NCBI GenBank assembly: GCA_049670505.1
Contig: JBATTK010000076.1
Span: forward strand, 1 to 23,103
Reading direction: 5' to 3'
Length of the DNA stretch: 23,103 nucleotides
DNA from: JBATTK01 sp049670505
GTDB taxonomy: Bacteria; Bacteroidota; Bacteroidia; Flavobacteriales; Flavobacteriaceae
The position numbers were made by a program, and so were the translations under genes. The stretch's first letter is position 1. Each line of letters opens with the position of its first letter. Shown piece by piece: positions 7,458-14,980 of the stretch. The notes beneath the pieces were generated by a model, which worked only from the letters and a program-made list of their open reading frames with translations, was not told the origin of the DNA and did no database searches.

Positions 7458-8138
7458 ATGGAGCCCCTACTTAAATTCCTCAAAGATTTCTCTTTGAAAC
7501 CTATACCTATTTTAGATGACAGCATTCCAATACAAAGGTATGTTCCTATAAGTCTAGCTGTGGACAATCCTGAATTATTGACTTTCGATAGTACCGATCC
7601 TATTGCCTGTGAGGCCCATATTAATTATTTCTTGGAGCAAAACAACGCTTCGGTAGCATACGGCGGTTATCTGGAGAAACGAGATTTATATAAGGATAAG
7701 GCCAATTTTTCCGGTACCGGGGAAGAGCAACGGAACATCCATTTGGGAATGGACTTTTGGGCGCCTGCAGGCACCCGGGTAATGGTACCCATTTCTGGCA
7801 AAGTCCATAGCTTTAATAATAATAGCGCCAAGGACGACTATGGCCCTACCATTATTCTTACCCATGAAGTAGAGGGGATACAATTCCACACCCTATACGG
7901 ACACCTTTCCCTGGAATCCTTGGACAATCTATCCGTAGGAAAGAAATTTCATGAAGGGGAGTTCCTTGCAACATTGGGAACATCGGATATAAATGTGAAT
8001 TACGCACCGCACCTACATTTTCAAATCATACAGAACATAGGTGAATACGAGGGGGATTATCCAGGGGTTTGTGCTATAAGGAATATGGAATACTATAGCA
8101 AGAATTGCCCAGACCCCAACCTTTTGTTAAAGATCTGA
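7458..8138 (+). CDS. Cytosolic LytM/M23-fold protein (domain of APH-M23-aminotransferase fusions)
   Basis: The 226-residue protein contains a complete M23 (LytM) zinc-site pattern: HLGMD (His95, Asp99), HTLYGH (His144, His149) and HLHF (His185, His187). It has no signal peptide or membrane segment, so it does not look like a secreted cell-wall endopeptidase. From memory of the family, the block from IHLGMDFWAPAGT through DYGPTIILTH, LYGHLS and PHLHFQ to the closing CPDPNLLL resembles the middle domain of large bacterial proteins that join an aminoglycoside-phosphotransferase-like domain, an M23 domain and a class III aminotransferase. Here it stands alone. Its substrate is unknown. The start is supported by the promoter just upstream and by the lack of another Met before residue 98. 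Confidence 0.8.
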   Translation: MEPLLKFLKDFSLKPIPILDDSIPIQRYVPISLAVDNPELLTFDSTDPIACEAHINYFLEQNNASVAYGGYLEKRDLYKDKANFSGTGEEQRNIHLGMDFWAPAGTRVMVPISGKVHSFNNNSAKDDYGPTIILTHEVEGIQFHTLYGHLSLESLDNLSVGKKFHEGEFLATLGTSDINVNYAPHLHFQIIQNIGEYEGDYPGVCAIRNMEYYSKNCPDPNLLLKI

Positions 8139-8161
8139 TTTTTTCAAAAAGCATACATATT

Positions 8162-8656
8162 TTAGTTATTGCCGGAATTACAGGCAATGACCAAAAGGAT
8201 AAAAGATGCCATGGAAGAAAAGGTGCGTATCCAATTTAGGAAATTCCATTTGTTTTCAAACTGTTCCCTGAGCGATTTTGCGTCCACTGTGGAAATAGTG
8301 TTCAGGGAAGTCTGATCTAATAGGTTGTTCAAGGGAATGTTTCCTGCAAAGGTCACCGCCATCACCCCTAATAAATAACTTATACCGGCTGTTACAAGCA
8401 ACCAAAATACCTGATTGGGTTCCGACTTAAAAAATAAGATGGATGCAATAGGTGTCAGCAGGGTAGCGCTCCAAATCATAACAAAAAAGGCCGGGTTAAG
8501 GATGGTCCTGTTCATGGCCTGAAAGGCTCTTAAATACTCAAGATCGTTCAGTCTGCCCAAACCAGTGGTTACCGCATTGGACCAAGTAAAGAAGATACCG
8601 GCCATAACACCGGTGGACAAGGTTGCCAACACCAATAGAATTGTTTGTGTTTTCAT
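8162..8656 (-). CDS. DUF1772 (anthrone oxygenase-like) membrane protein
   Basis: This is a 164-residue membrane protein with four predicted helices (about 5-27, 55-77, 83-105 and 143-160). It shows the DUF1772 landmarks: FQAMNRTILNP (45-55), the GNIPLNNLL stretch (105-113) and KWNFLNWIRT (136-145). Some family members are linked to anthrone oxygenation, but most bacterial ones have no tested activity. It begins 7 nt after the SDR gene in the same direction, and both follow an AraC regulator, so the three genes probably form one regulated unit. It ends tail-to-tail with the M23-fold gene, 23 nt apart. Confidence 0.87.
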   Translation of the reverse strand: MKTQTILLVLATLSTGVMAGIFFTWSNAVTTGLGRLNDLEYLRAFQAMNRTILNPAFFVMIWSATLLTPIASILFFKSEPNQVFWLLVTAGISYLLGVMAVTFAGNIPLNNLLDQTSLNTISTVDAKSLREQFENKWNFLNWIRTFSSMASFILLVIACNSGNN

Positions 8657-8663
8657 ATCAATT

Positions 8664-9296
8664 TTAATAAGATAGTCCCGGTGTTTTGTGTAAATAAGCG
8701 TTATTGCCTATTTGTCTTAGAATAAAATCGGCCACATCGGCTCGTGAAATTTTAAGCTTTAGACTTCTATCATCTGCATGAAACCCATGACGATACTCTT
8801 TTGTCCTTTCGCCATCCACGAACGCTGCCGGCCGTATAAGAGTCCAATCCAAATTACTTTCCATCACATACTTTTCCTGTAGTTCATGGTCTAGAAATAC
8901 CGGTTTCAAAAACCAACCGAACATGATGTATTTCCAAAAGAAATTAAGGTTTCCTTGGCTATTCCCGGCACCTAGGGTAGATTGGCAAATGAGTCTTTGC
9001 ACATGATGTTCCTTCATGGCATCAATGATATTTCTAGTACCTTCCGATCGCACTGTTCCTTTGCGCTTTTTTCCAGAGCCGAGCACCACACATACCACGT
9101 CTTGTCCCTTAACAGCTTTGGAGACATCAATTGGATTTAATACATCTCCTTCCAGCGTTTTTAGATTAGGATGCATAAATTCCTTTAGTTTTTCCGCTTC
9201 CCTGCAAAAGGCCAGAACTTTGTGTCCTTGATCCAGTGCTTGGTCTATGACGTGTTTTCCAATGGTTCCTGTAGAACCAAATACAATTACTTTCAT
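8664..9296 (-). CDS. NAD(P)H-binding atypical SDR family protein
   Basis: The 210-residue protein has a Rossmann start with the dinucleotide motif GSTGTIG (7-13) directly after the first strand, as in the atypical/extended SDR group typified by NmrA-like and SDR_a5 proteins. Further conserved blocks are LEGDVLNP, QDVVCVVLGSGKK, RLICQSTLGAG and LDWTLIRPAAFVDG. The canonical YxxxK catalytic pair is not evident, which is normal for this group. It likely acts as an NAD(P)H-dependent reductase or a redox-sensing binding protein; the substrate is unknown. It is 82 nt downstream of the AraC regulator gene and 7 nt upstream of the DUF1772 gene. Confidence 0.87.
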   Translation of the reverse strand: MKVIVFGSTGTIGKHVIDQALDQGHKVLAFCREAEKLKEFMHPNLKTLEGDVLNPIDVSKAVKGQDVVCVVLGSGKKRKGTVRSEGTRNIIDAMKEHHVQRLICQSTLGAGNSQGNLNFFWKYIMFGWFLKPVFLDHELQEKYVMESNLDWTLIRPAAFVDGERTKEYRHGFHADDRSLKLKISRADVADFILRQIGNNAYLHKTPGLSY

Positions 9297-9378
9297 GATT
9301 TTTATTTTAAATGATGAGGTAAAAGTAGTGGCGCCCTGAGATCTTTAATAGAACAAAACCGACAAAACGATTTACGGA

Positions 9379-10158
9379 TTACTCCTGCCTTAAAAATTCC
9401 GTGGGTGTCGCCCCGGTATATTTTTTGAAAGTTCTTATAAAGTGCGACTGATCGGCAAACCCGCTATCCAAGCCTATATCTAGCAGTTGATTATAATTTT
9501 CTTCTGAAAGTTGTTGTAGGGAACTTTTAAACTGAATGATTTTTGCAAATTGTTTTGGAGTAAGACCCACCTGGGCAATAAATTGTCTTTCAAAGGTACG
9601 TTCCGAAATAAAAAGTTGGTCACGTACCCCCTTTACGGTCGTCTGGCCCTTATATTCAAGAATAAGTGAGATAGCCTGTTGAATGCGATCATGAGGAGGA
9701 ATCCGGTTGCATGCTATTAGTTTGGAGAACAAGTCCGAGAAAATGGCCACCCTTTCCTCAAAAACTTTGGTAGCACCAAGCTTTTGGGCAAAAGTTCCTA
9801 CATCTACATGCTTTAACTGAAGCAGGTCAAAACAGTCGTCGTTCAATTCTCTGGGGTTTACATCCAACAAATATTTGGAGGCAAAAGGGTAAAGTTGAAA
9901 AACTATAAAGTCAAAAGGGCCATGTACATCCAAGGATACAGGTTGAAGGGTTTGTCCGTATAAGAACAACCGGGACAATTTTTTATTCTTCGGAAGCAGG
10001 TACAAGCCGTTGTTGGACTGCTGAAACATAATCCCCGGATAACCATCCGCATACAAAGGAACATTCGTATGCCCTTTGGAATCGTTGTTTGCCATCACCA
10101 TAATGCTATTTACATAGGGGCGTAAGGCTTCTGGAGGCGTAAATTGGACTTCCTTCAT
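9379..10158 (-). CDS. AraC family transcriptional regulator
   Basis: A 259-residue cytosolic DNA-binding protein. The N-terminal 150 residues resemble the DUF6597-type ligand/regulatory domain: FTPPEALRPYVNSI at the start, YADGYPGIMFQ near 36-46, and GPFDFIVFQLYPFAS near 80-94. The C-terminal AraC domain covers about 155-257, with the first helix-turn-helix around SERTFERQFIAQVGLTPKQF and the second around DSGFADQSHFIRTFKKYTG, closing with ATPTEF. It is the first gene of a probable AraC-SDR-DUF1772 unit and probably controls it. It lies 54 nt after the PqqB-like gene in the same direction. Confidence 0.92.
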   Translation of the reverse strand: MKEVQFTPPEALRPYVNSIMVMANNDSKGHTNVPLYADGYPGIMFQQSNNGLYLLPKNKKLSRLFLYGQTLQPVSLDVHGPFDFIVFQLYPFASKYLLDVNPRELNDDCFDLLQLKHVDVGTFAQKLGATKVFEERVAIFSDLFSKLIACNRIPPHDRIQQAISLILEYKGQTTVKGVRDQLFISERTFERQFIAQVGLTPKQFAKIIQFKSSLQQLSEENYNQLLDIGLDSGFADQSHFIRTFKKYTGATPTEFLRQE

Positions 10159-10212
10159 GATGCCAAGGGAATTTTTGGGATTATATAGGATTTTATTGAC
10201 TGTGCCATGTGT

Positions 10213-11208
10213 TTACAGTTTAAATACATCACGGATCTGAGCAATATGAAATCCATTTTTTAAAATCTGTCGGGCCTGTTCACTTTCCGGGTTCAAAGCG
10301 GGATTGGTATGATTTAAATGGATGAAATATATCTTATCTTTTTCTTGGGTGGGGAGATTTGCAAATAATGCCATACTCTCTATAATAAAGGGATGCGGTA
10401 TTTCCGATATAGACCGATTGTTTATTTCCGCTGCATCATAAAAGGTAGCATCTATAAAGGCGTAATCCACTTTTGAAATCTCATCGGCGATATTTCGGTT
10501 CCATTTTTCCCATTTATCGATATCGGGAATAAACAGTGCTTTTTTGTTGGGGCCTAAAATCGTATACCCTACGGTTTCAGAATATTCGTCCCTATGGGGA
10601 ACGGTAAAGGGAATTACCTTAATGTTCGAAGTCAAATCTATCAAAGCGTTGTCGGACATTTTTTGGATAGCGATATTTTTATTGATGACCAATTGACTCC
10701 ATGGCCCGTTAGTTTCCAAAAATGTTTTCATAACCGGCATGGCGTAAACAGGTACACTTTTTGCGTTCATCGCTTCCTTTCCCAAATACATTAAGCCTGT
10801 ATAATGTCCGATATGTGCGTGCGTCAGAAAAATACCGTCGGGAGTTTCCTTTGCGTCCGCTGCGCTGCGCTTTTTTAGGATTTTTAGTTGTTTTGGCATA
10901 TCGGGCGTAGCTTCAAAAAGATAATAGGTATTGCGCTTAGGGTCTACAAGACCAAGGGATACTATTTTTCTACGTTCATCCGGATGTTCAAACAAAGTAC
11001 TACAACACTCTTTTTTGCACCCGATATGCGGAGAACCCGCATCTTGAACCGTTCCTAGTACGATGAGCGAGGGTTCTCCTGTAGCGACTATTTTAGCTTC
11101 GTTTACGGTTTGTACTACTGTACTATCCTGTTTCCCACCACAGGAACAGAACACGAGGAAAAATAAAAGATAGGAACGGATTCTCATTCTATATAAAGTT
11201 TCTAGCAT
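10213..11208 (-). CDS. PqqB-like metallo-beta-lactamase-fold lipoprotein
   Basis: The 331-residue protein belongs to the MBL fold and resembles the PQQ-synthesis protein B group. Features include VLGTVQDAGSPHIGCKKECC (51-69) with a Cys-rich loop, THAHIGHYTGL (129-139), VPHRDE with His205, PDIDKW with Asp229 and FIHLNHTNP with His300. The usual HxHxDH reads HAHIGH here, with Gly134 in place of Asp. The N-terminus is a lipoprotein-type signal ending at Cys23 (FCSC). The second Met (residue 8) gives a more standard signal length, so the true start may be 11187. No pqqA, pqqC or pqqE gene is near, so a role in PQQ synthesis is unlikely. It is probably a hydrolase or oxidative hydroxylase of unknown substrate in the envelope. 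Confidence 0.82.
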   Translation of the reverse strand: MLETLYRMRIRSYLLFFLVFCSCGGKQDSTVVQTVNEAKIVATGEPSLIVLGTVQDAGSPHIGCKKECCSTLFEHPDERRKIVSLGLVDPKRNTYYLFEATPDMPKQLKILKKRSAADAKETPDGIFLTHAHIGHYTGLMYLGKEAMNAKSVPVYAMPVMKTFLETNGPWSQLVINKNIAIQKMSDNALIDLTSNIKVIPFTVPHRDEYSETVGYTILGPNKKALFIPDIDKWEKWNRNIADEISKVDYAFIDATFYDAAEINNRSISEIPHPFIIESMALFANLPTQEKDKIYFIHLNHTNPALNPESEQARQILKNGFHIAQIRDVFKL

Positions 11209-11280
11209 AAAATTAAGGATTATCCCGAATATATTTTGCTGAGGTTCAACTTTCTGATATCGGTTAACTACACAGACTAT

Positions 11281-11381
11281 CGGTGAAGTGAATTTAGCCC
11301 CCGATGCGTTAATCGAACATTTGTTACCTTTTATCCTAATTCTTGTCAGATACCGAAAAATAAGGGGTTTTGAGCGATTTA
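11281..11381 (+). promoter_or_regulatory. Shared upstream element, copy A
   Basis: A 12-nt block CGGTGAAGTGAA (11281-11292) and a 37-nt block (11345-11381, beginning GTCAGATACCGAAAAATAAG and ending GAGCGATTTA) are repeated upstream of the paralogous gene at 22017. The second block differs at one base only. The start-to-start distance of the blocks is 64 nt in both copies, although the bases between them have diverged. The second block ends 53 nt before the ATG. This is probably a binding site and promoter region shared by the two genes. I find no clear TAnnTTTG box. Confidence 0.7.
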
Positions 11382-11404
11382 TAAGGCTGTAAAATGCACC
11401 TTAC

Positions 11405-11429
11405 TGCGTTTTTATTATATAAAAACGCA
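11405..11429 (+). promoter_or_regulatory. Perfect 11-bp hairpin 4 nt before the start codon, copy A
   Basis: TGCGTTTTTAT (11405-11415) is followed by a 3-nt loop and its exact reverse complement (11419-11429). The ATG begins at 11434. If transcribed, the stem would sit right at the ribosome landing site; as DNA it could be an operator. Copy B has a different hairpin in the same place. Confidence 0.65.
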
Positions 11430-11433
11430 AGTC

Positions 11434-11673
11434 ATGAAAACTATCGCAACTTTAATTTTTGTTCTTTTTATCGGAGTAGCTGCCCAGGCTCAAGATGCCA
11501 AGCAGGATGTAAAGGTCGCAACCATTGAAATGACTATCGTTACTACGACCACTAATACTGTTGTTCAGAAAGAAGCTACTAACGAAGTTGCCCGTTTGTA
11601 CAAGCGTACTAACTCCAGAGTAAAGAAAGCCTTGTCTTTTACTACGAAAAGAAACAAAGCCAAAATGGCTTAA
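11434..11673 (+). CDS. Small secreted basic protein, copy A
   Basis: This is a 79-residue protein I do not recognise from any named family. It has a clear signal peptide (about 1-19, AAQA/QDAK), giving a mature chain near 60 residues. The middle (about 20-50) is Thr/Val-rich and probably beta-forming. The last 28 residues are strongly basic and match the paralog at 22017: VARLYK, NSRVKKAL, FTTKRNKAK and a final Ala, with only four substitutions. Both copies are exactly 79 residues long. The upstream region carries the shared element and a hairpin abutting the ATG. Export, small size and positive charge are visible; function (surface binding, signalling peptide, nucleic-acid or lipid binding) is unknown. 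Confidence 0.8.
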   Translation: MKTIATLIFVLFIGVAAQAQDAKQDVKVATIEMTIVTTTTNTVVQKEATNEVARLYKRTNSRVKKALSFTTKRNKAKMA

Positions 11674-11675
11674 GA

Positions 11676-11707
11676 AATACGGGCCATCTGCATATGGTAT
11701 CCGTATT
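11676..11707. terminator. Weak bidirectional hairpin between convergent genes
   Basis: AATACGG (11676-11682) pairs with CCGTATT (11701-11707), and inside it CCAT (11684-11687) pairs with ATGG (11694-11697). It lies between the stops of copy A and the convergent methyltransferase gene. No clear T-run follows on the plus strand, so termination is only a suggestion. Confidence 0.35.
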
Positions 11708-11724
11708 GTCCTATAAACTTTACA

Positions 11725-13341
11725 TTAACCGGATTTTAATAAATTAATGGAAACGGTAGCCAGATCGGAGTTTGGATATTTTCTGAACTTATCTTTATCC
11801 TGTATTAATCCCGCCTCATGAAGAACCTTGTTAAACTCATCAACCTCAATAATGTATTGATCGGAATATCCATGGGTGAGATCATAAGCGGTGGCTGCAG
11901 TTCTCCCCAAATTCTTTGCTACAAATTCTGGCTTTACGGTATGGAGTTCTATAAGTAGAAGGCCAAACTTTTTAATATAGGGCGCCCATTTTTTAAAATG
12001 TTGTTTTAACGACTCTGTTATAAGGTTGTTACGTATTCTTTTCCCTCGGTACGCATACGCTCCCGTTGAAGTGCTAATTCTTAATTTGTCGGTTTTTTCC
12101 GGTTCTTCCCAAATTCTGTTATGATCTAGAAAAGTTCTCACATTCAGTAAATCCTTTAAGTCAATATTGTAAGCTTCCTTTAGGTCATTGGCAAGAAGAT
12201 CGGGATTTCCGATATCTCCCCAGATAATTTTTGCCCATATATCCGCACGGATAAGATTAGCTTTGGACACCTTTAGCGCAGTTTCATTATAATCTGCCCC
12301 AATGAGGATTAAGGGATACTCGTTCAATAAGGTTCCCCTTAGTGTCCGGTTTTCTATCACGGAGAATAAATGTTGGAGAAAAGCTCCGTTTCCACACCCC
12401 AAATCCAGGATTCCTTTGGGCTGTTCTTGAATAGGCCTATTGAACAAATCCACAATAATTTCGTCTACTACCTTAAAATAGGTGGCATGCGCACCTCCAC
12501 TTCCCCACACGTTCATTTCCCTATCAACATGTTTTTCTTCATGTCCATGAACGTAATTCCTTAGTACGTCCGGGTTTCCGAATATAAGCTCCTTCAATTT
12601 TCTAAGGGTGGGGATATAGGACACGGTTACACCATAAGCACTGGCCCTTTTGGCAAAAAAAAGGCCTCGCTCCGTGAACTCATAGGAGTCGTTCTTTTTT
12701 TGAAACCATTCAAAATAAGTGAGGATATCCAACAATCTGCCAAAACCATCCGCATCCTTATGGAATTCTTCAGGTTTAAATCTGGTTTCCATGAAGTATT
12801 TGTGAAACATTCCGCTCATTCCCAAATGCACTAGGGTAGGGCCTATCATAATACCTTCTATATGTGTCAATATCTGTTCCTGAATAGTTTTTATTTTTTC
12901 AATGGATGACAGATGGATTCCCAAGTTGTCCCTAAACCTTTTGAATACGCACTCCAACTGCTCAAACGGTTCCATCTCAAACTTTCTGGGATGATAGTTT
13001 TCCGAGACTTGAAGCAGTTTTACACCATCCTCATACATGTGAAAATGGGCGAAGGCAATTTCCGAAAAGTTATTAATTTCAAATACTACTTTCCCTTTTT
13101 TGTTGTCAATGTTTTGAGTGAGCCAACCTTGGGAACATAGCCCTCTGAGCCCAACGTTCAAATACCCTTCATTGGCATCGAACCGTTGCGTAAGGGTAGC
13201 CAGATCAACTTTTTTGTTGGATAACAGATAATCTATAACTCCTTTTTCTTTCAACACCTGTGCCGTAGGCCCTATGACTATTCCATCAAGGTGTCTGAAT
13301 AATGTACTTCTGAGAAGGGATTGTTCTTGTTTGGACAACAT
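11725..13341 (-). CDS. Large SAM-dependent methyltransferase with duplicated N-terminal module
   Basis: The 538-residue cytosolic protein ends in a class I methyltransferase domain (about 305-535) with motif I LDLGCGNG (312-319) and the acidic strand IGADYNETALKVSK. The N-terminal half contains an internal duplication: HLDGIVIGPT at 17-26 and HIEGIMIGPT at 160-169, each leading into a winged-helix-like stretch (CSQGWL near 69-74; YFEWFQ near 209-214). It resembles the O-methyltransferase-type winged-helix plus Rossmann layout, doubled, and recalls methyltransferases attached to polyketide synthases (AprA-related), though I cannot confirm that. It is monocistronic, with no polyketide or peptide synthetase genes around it, so substrate and pathway are unknown. 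It lies between copy A and tesA. Confidence 0.78.
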   Translation of the reverse strand: MLSKQEQSLLRSTLFRHLDGIVIGPTAQVLKEKGVIDYLLSNKKVDLATLTQRFDANEGYLNVGLRGLCSQGWLTQNIDNKKGKVVFEINNFSEIAFAHFHMYEDGVKLLQVSENYHPRKFEMEPFEQLECVFKRFRDNLGIHLSSIEKIKTIQEQILTHIEGIMIGPTLVHLGMSGMFHKYFMETRFKPEEFHKDADGFGRLLDILTYFEWFQKKNDSYEFTERGLFFAKRASAYGVTVSYIPTLRKLKELIFGNPDVLRNYVHGHEEKHVDREMNVWGSGGAHATYFKVVDEIIVDLFNRPIQEQPKGILDLGCGNGAFLQHLFSVIENRTLRGTLLNEYPLILIGADYNETALKVSKANLIRADIWAKIIWGDIGNPDLLANDLKEAYNIDLKDLLNVRTFLDHNRIWEEPEKTDKLRISTSTGAYAYRGKRIRNNLITESLKQHFKKWAPYIKKFGLLLIELHTVKPEFVAKNLGRTAATAYDLTHGYSDQYIIEVDEFNKVLHEAGLIQDKDKFRKYPNSDLATVSINLLKSG

Positions 13342-13539
13342 AATTAATGTACAATATATTCTTTATATTAAATATAAGGATATCCAGTGAATAATTGTAA
13401 GTATGATCGGTAGATAAATGAAAGTAAGGTCGTACGTATTTTACAAATGAAAAGATGCTGACCTTTTAGTACATGTTCAAAAACTCCGACCAGAAAAAGT
13501 CCTATCCATTACCAATAAAGAAATCAATTTAAAAAAAAA

Positions 13540-14226
13540 TTACTCCTGAACCACGTCCTTTAAAACGGCCCACACATTTTTGGCTACAATTTTATGCCCT
13601 TCAACAGTAGGGTGTATGCCATCCTCTTGGTTCAACTCGGGAATCCCTCCCACATTTTCTAACAAAAAAGGAATCAACGGAATATTATTCTTTTCGGCCA
13701 GATCCGGAAAAATAGTCCGGAACTCCGTCGTATAGGCCTGTCCCATATTGGGCGGAATCTGCATACCGGCAAGAATGATGGCCGTATCCGGGTTTTTGCT
13801 GCGTACCGCATCTATAATGAACTGGAGATTGGCACGGGTTTCGGACAGGGGAACACCGCGCAGACCGTCATTGGCCCCTAATTCAAGCACAAAGATGTCC
13901 GCCTTTTGGTTCAGCACCCAACTCAGCCTATTTTTTCCACCAGCCGTGGTTTCTCCGCTTAATCCGGAATTAACTACCGTATAATCCAGTTGCAAGGAAT
14001 CCAAGGTTGCTTGTATAAACGCGGGAAAAGCTTCTCCAGGGTCCAACCCGTATCCGGCAGTAAGGCTGTCTCCAAAAAATAGAATGACCTTATTAGTGTT
14101 ATCAACAGTGGTTTCATTTTCCGTACCTACCTCTTCCGTCTTTTTTTCTGTTTGAGTCGATTTATCCCCACAGGATAACAACAGGAAAAAGACTAAAAAA
14201 TAACGAAACTTTAAGAGGTTGTGCAT
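13540..14226 (-). CDS. tesA: TesA-like SGNH/GDSL esterase lipoprotein
   Basis: This 228-residue SGNH hydrolase of the TesA/arylesterase type cleaves ester or thioester bonds. The catalytic blocks are all present: GDSLTAGYG with Ser54 (52-60), SGLSGETT with the oxyanion Gly, LGANDGLRG with Asn119 (117-124) and DGIHP with Asp202 and His205. The N-terminus is a lipoprotein signal ending at Cys19 (LLSC), followed by a Thr/Glu-rich linker, so it is placed in the envelope. It is divergent from the ABC transporter genes ybbA-ybbP, the same neighbourhood as tesA-ybbA-ybbP in Escherichia coli. The conserved pairing suggests a joint job, perhaps release or transport of lipophilic molecules. Confidence 0.93.
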   Translation of the reverse strand: MHNLLKFRYFLVFFLLLSCGDKSTQTEKKTEEVGTENETTVDNTNKVILFFGDSLTAGYGLDPGEAFPAFIQATLDSLQLDYTVVNSGLSGETTAGGKNRLSWVLNQKADIFVLELGANDGLRGVPLSETRANLQFIIDAVRSKNPDTAIILAGMQIPPNMGQAYTTEFRTIFPDLAEKNNIPLIPFLLENVGGIPELNQEDGIHPTVEGHKIVAKNVWAVLKDVVQE

Positions 14227-14290
14227 AGTTCTAGGGTATAAAAAATCTTATTTTGCTTGTTTTGTCGAATACTATTTCAAAACTATAGGG

Positions 14291-14980
14291 ATGTCAAAGA
14301 TATTAAACGTTCGTAACTTGGAAAAAAGCTATACGAGCGGTTCAAAAAAATTAACGGTATTGGATGATATTTCCTTTGCGATCGATCAGGGGGACACTTT
14401 TTCCATAGTGGGTCCTTCCGGGAGTGGAAAAACTACTTTATTGGGACTATGTGCCGGTTTGGACCATTCAGACTCCGGCACTGTGGAACTTTGTGGAATA
14501 GACTTAAAGACCTTAAACGAGGATCAGCGTGCGCAGTTGCGAAATAAGGAAGTTGGTTTTATTTTTCAAAATTTCCAGTTGCTTCCTACGCTTACAGCTT
14601 TGGAGAATGTAAGTGTACCCTTGGAACTGCAAGGAGCAAGGAATGCGGCTACTGTTGGAATGCAATTATTGGACAAAGTGGGGTTGGCAGATCGTTTTCA
14701 TCATTACCCTTCCCAACTATCTGGGGGGGAGCAGCAACGCGTGGCCTTGGCAAGGGCATTTTCTAACAGACCCTCTATATTATTTGCAGACGAACCCACC
14801 GGAAACTTGGATGAAGAAACAGGCGAGAAAGTAGTACAGCTACTGTTTGAATTGAACCAAGAAGCGGGAACTACTTTGGTAATTGTCTCCCACGATATGG
14901 ATTTGGCACGGCGAACCCAACATATCCTTCGATTGAAGGGTGGAAAAATTATGGCGAACGAAAGCACGGTCCAGCTGTGA
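14291..14980 (+). CDS. ybbA: ABC transporter ATP-binding protein, YbbA/LolD type
   Basis: The 229-residue ATPase energises the FtsX-like permease encoded next to it. Residues counted from the ATG at 14291: Walker A GPSGSGKTT (41-49), Q-loop Gln93 in IFQNFQLLPT, signature LSGGEQQR (143-150), Walker B ILFADEPTGNLD (163-174) and switch His201. The open frame extends upstream to 14219, but that would add 24 residues unlike any family member and overlap tesA, so 14291 is the likely start. Its stop overlaps the GTG start of the permease by 4 nt (GTGA), showing translational coupling. The family (LolD, MacB, YbbA) moves lipophilic molecules or works mechanically across the inner membrane. Confidence 0.93.
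   Translation: MSKILNVRNLEKSYTSGSKKLTVLDDISFAIDQGDTFSIVGPSGSGKTTLLGLCAGLDHSDSGTVELCGIDLKTLNEDQRAQLRNKEVGFIFQNFQLLPTLTALENVSVPLELQGARNAATVGMQLLDKVGLADRFHHYPSQLSGGEQQRVALARAFSNRPSILFADEPTGNLDEETGEKVVQLLFELNQEAGTTLVIVSHDMDLARRTQHILRLKGGKIMANESTVQL

Noticed and set aside
11345..11381. Calling the shared 37-nt block a LytTR binding site
   Set aside because: I could not see a clear pair of LytTR direct repeats; the link to the regulator is kept only as a hypothesis.
14219..14290. N-terminal extension of the ABC ATPase to an upstream ATG
   Set aside because: It would add 24 residues unlike the family and overlap the divergent tesA start; the ATG at 14291 gives the standard N-terminus.
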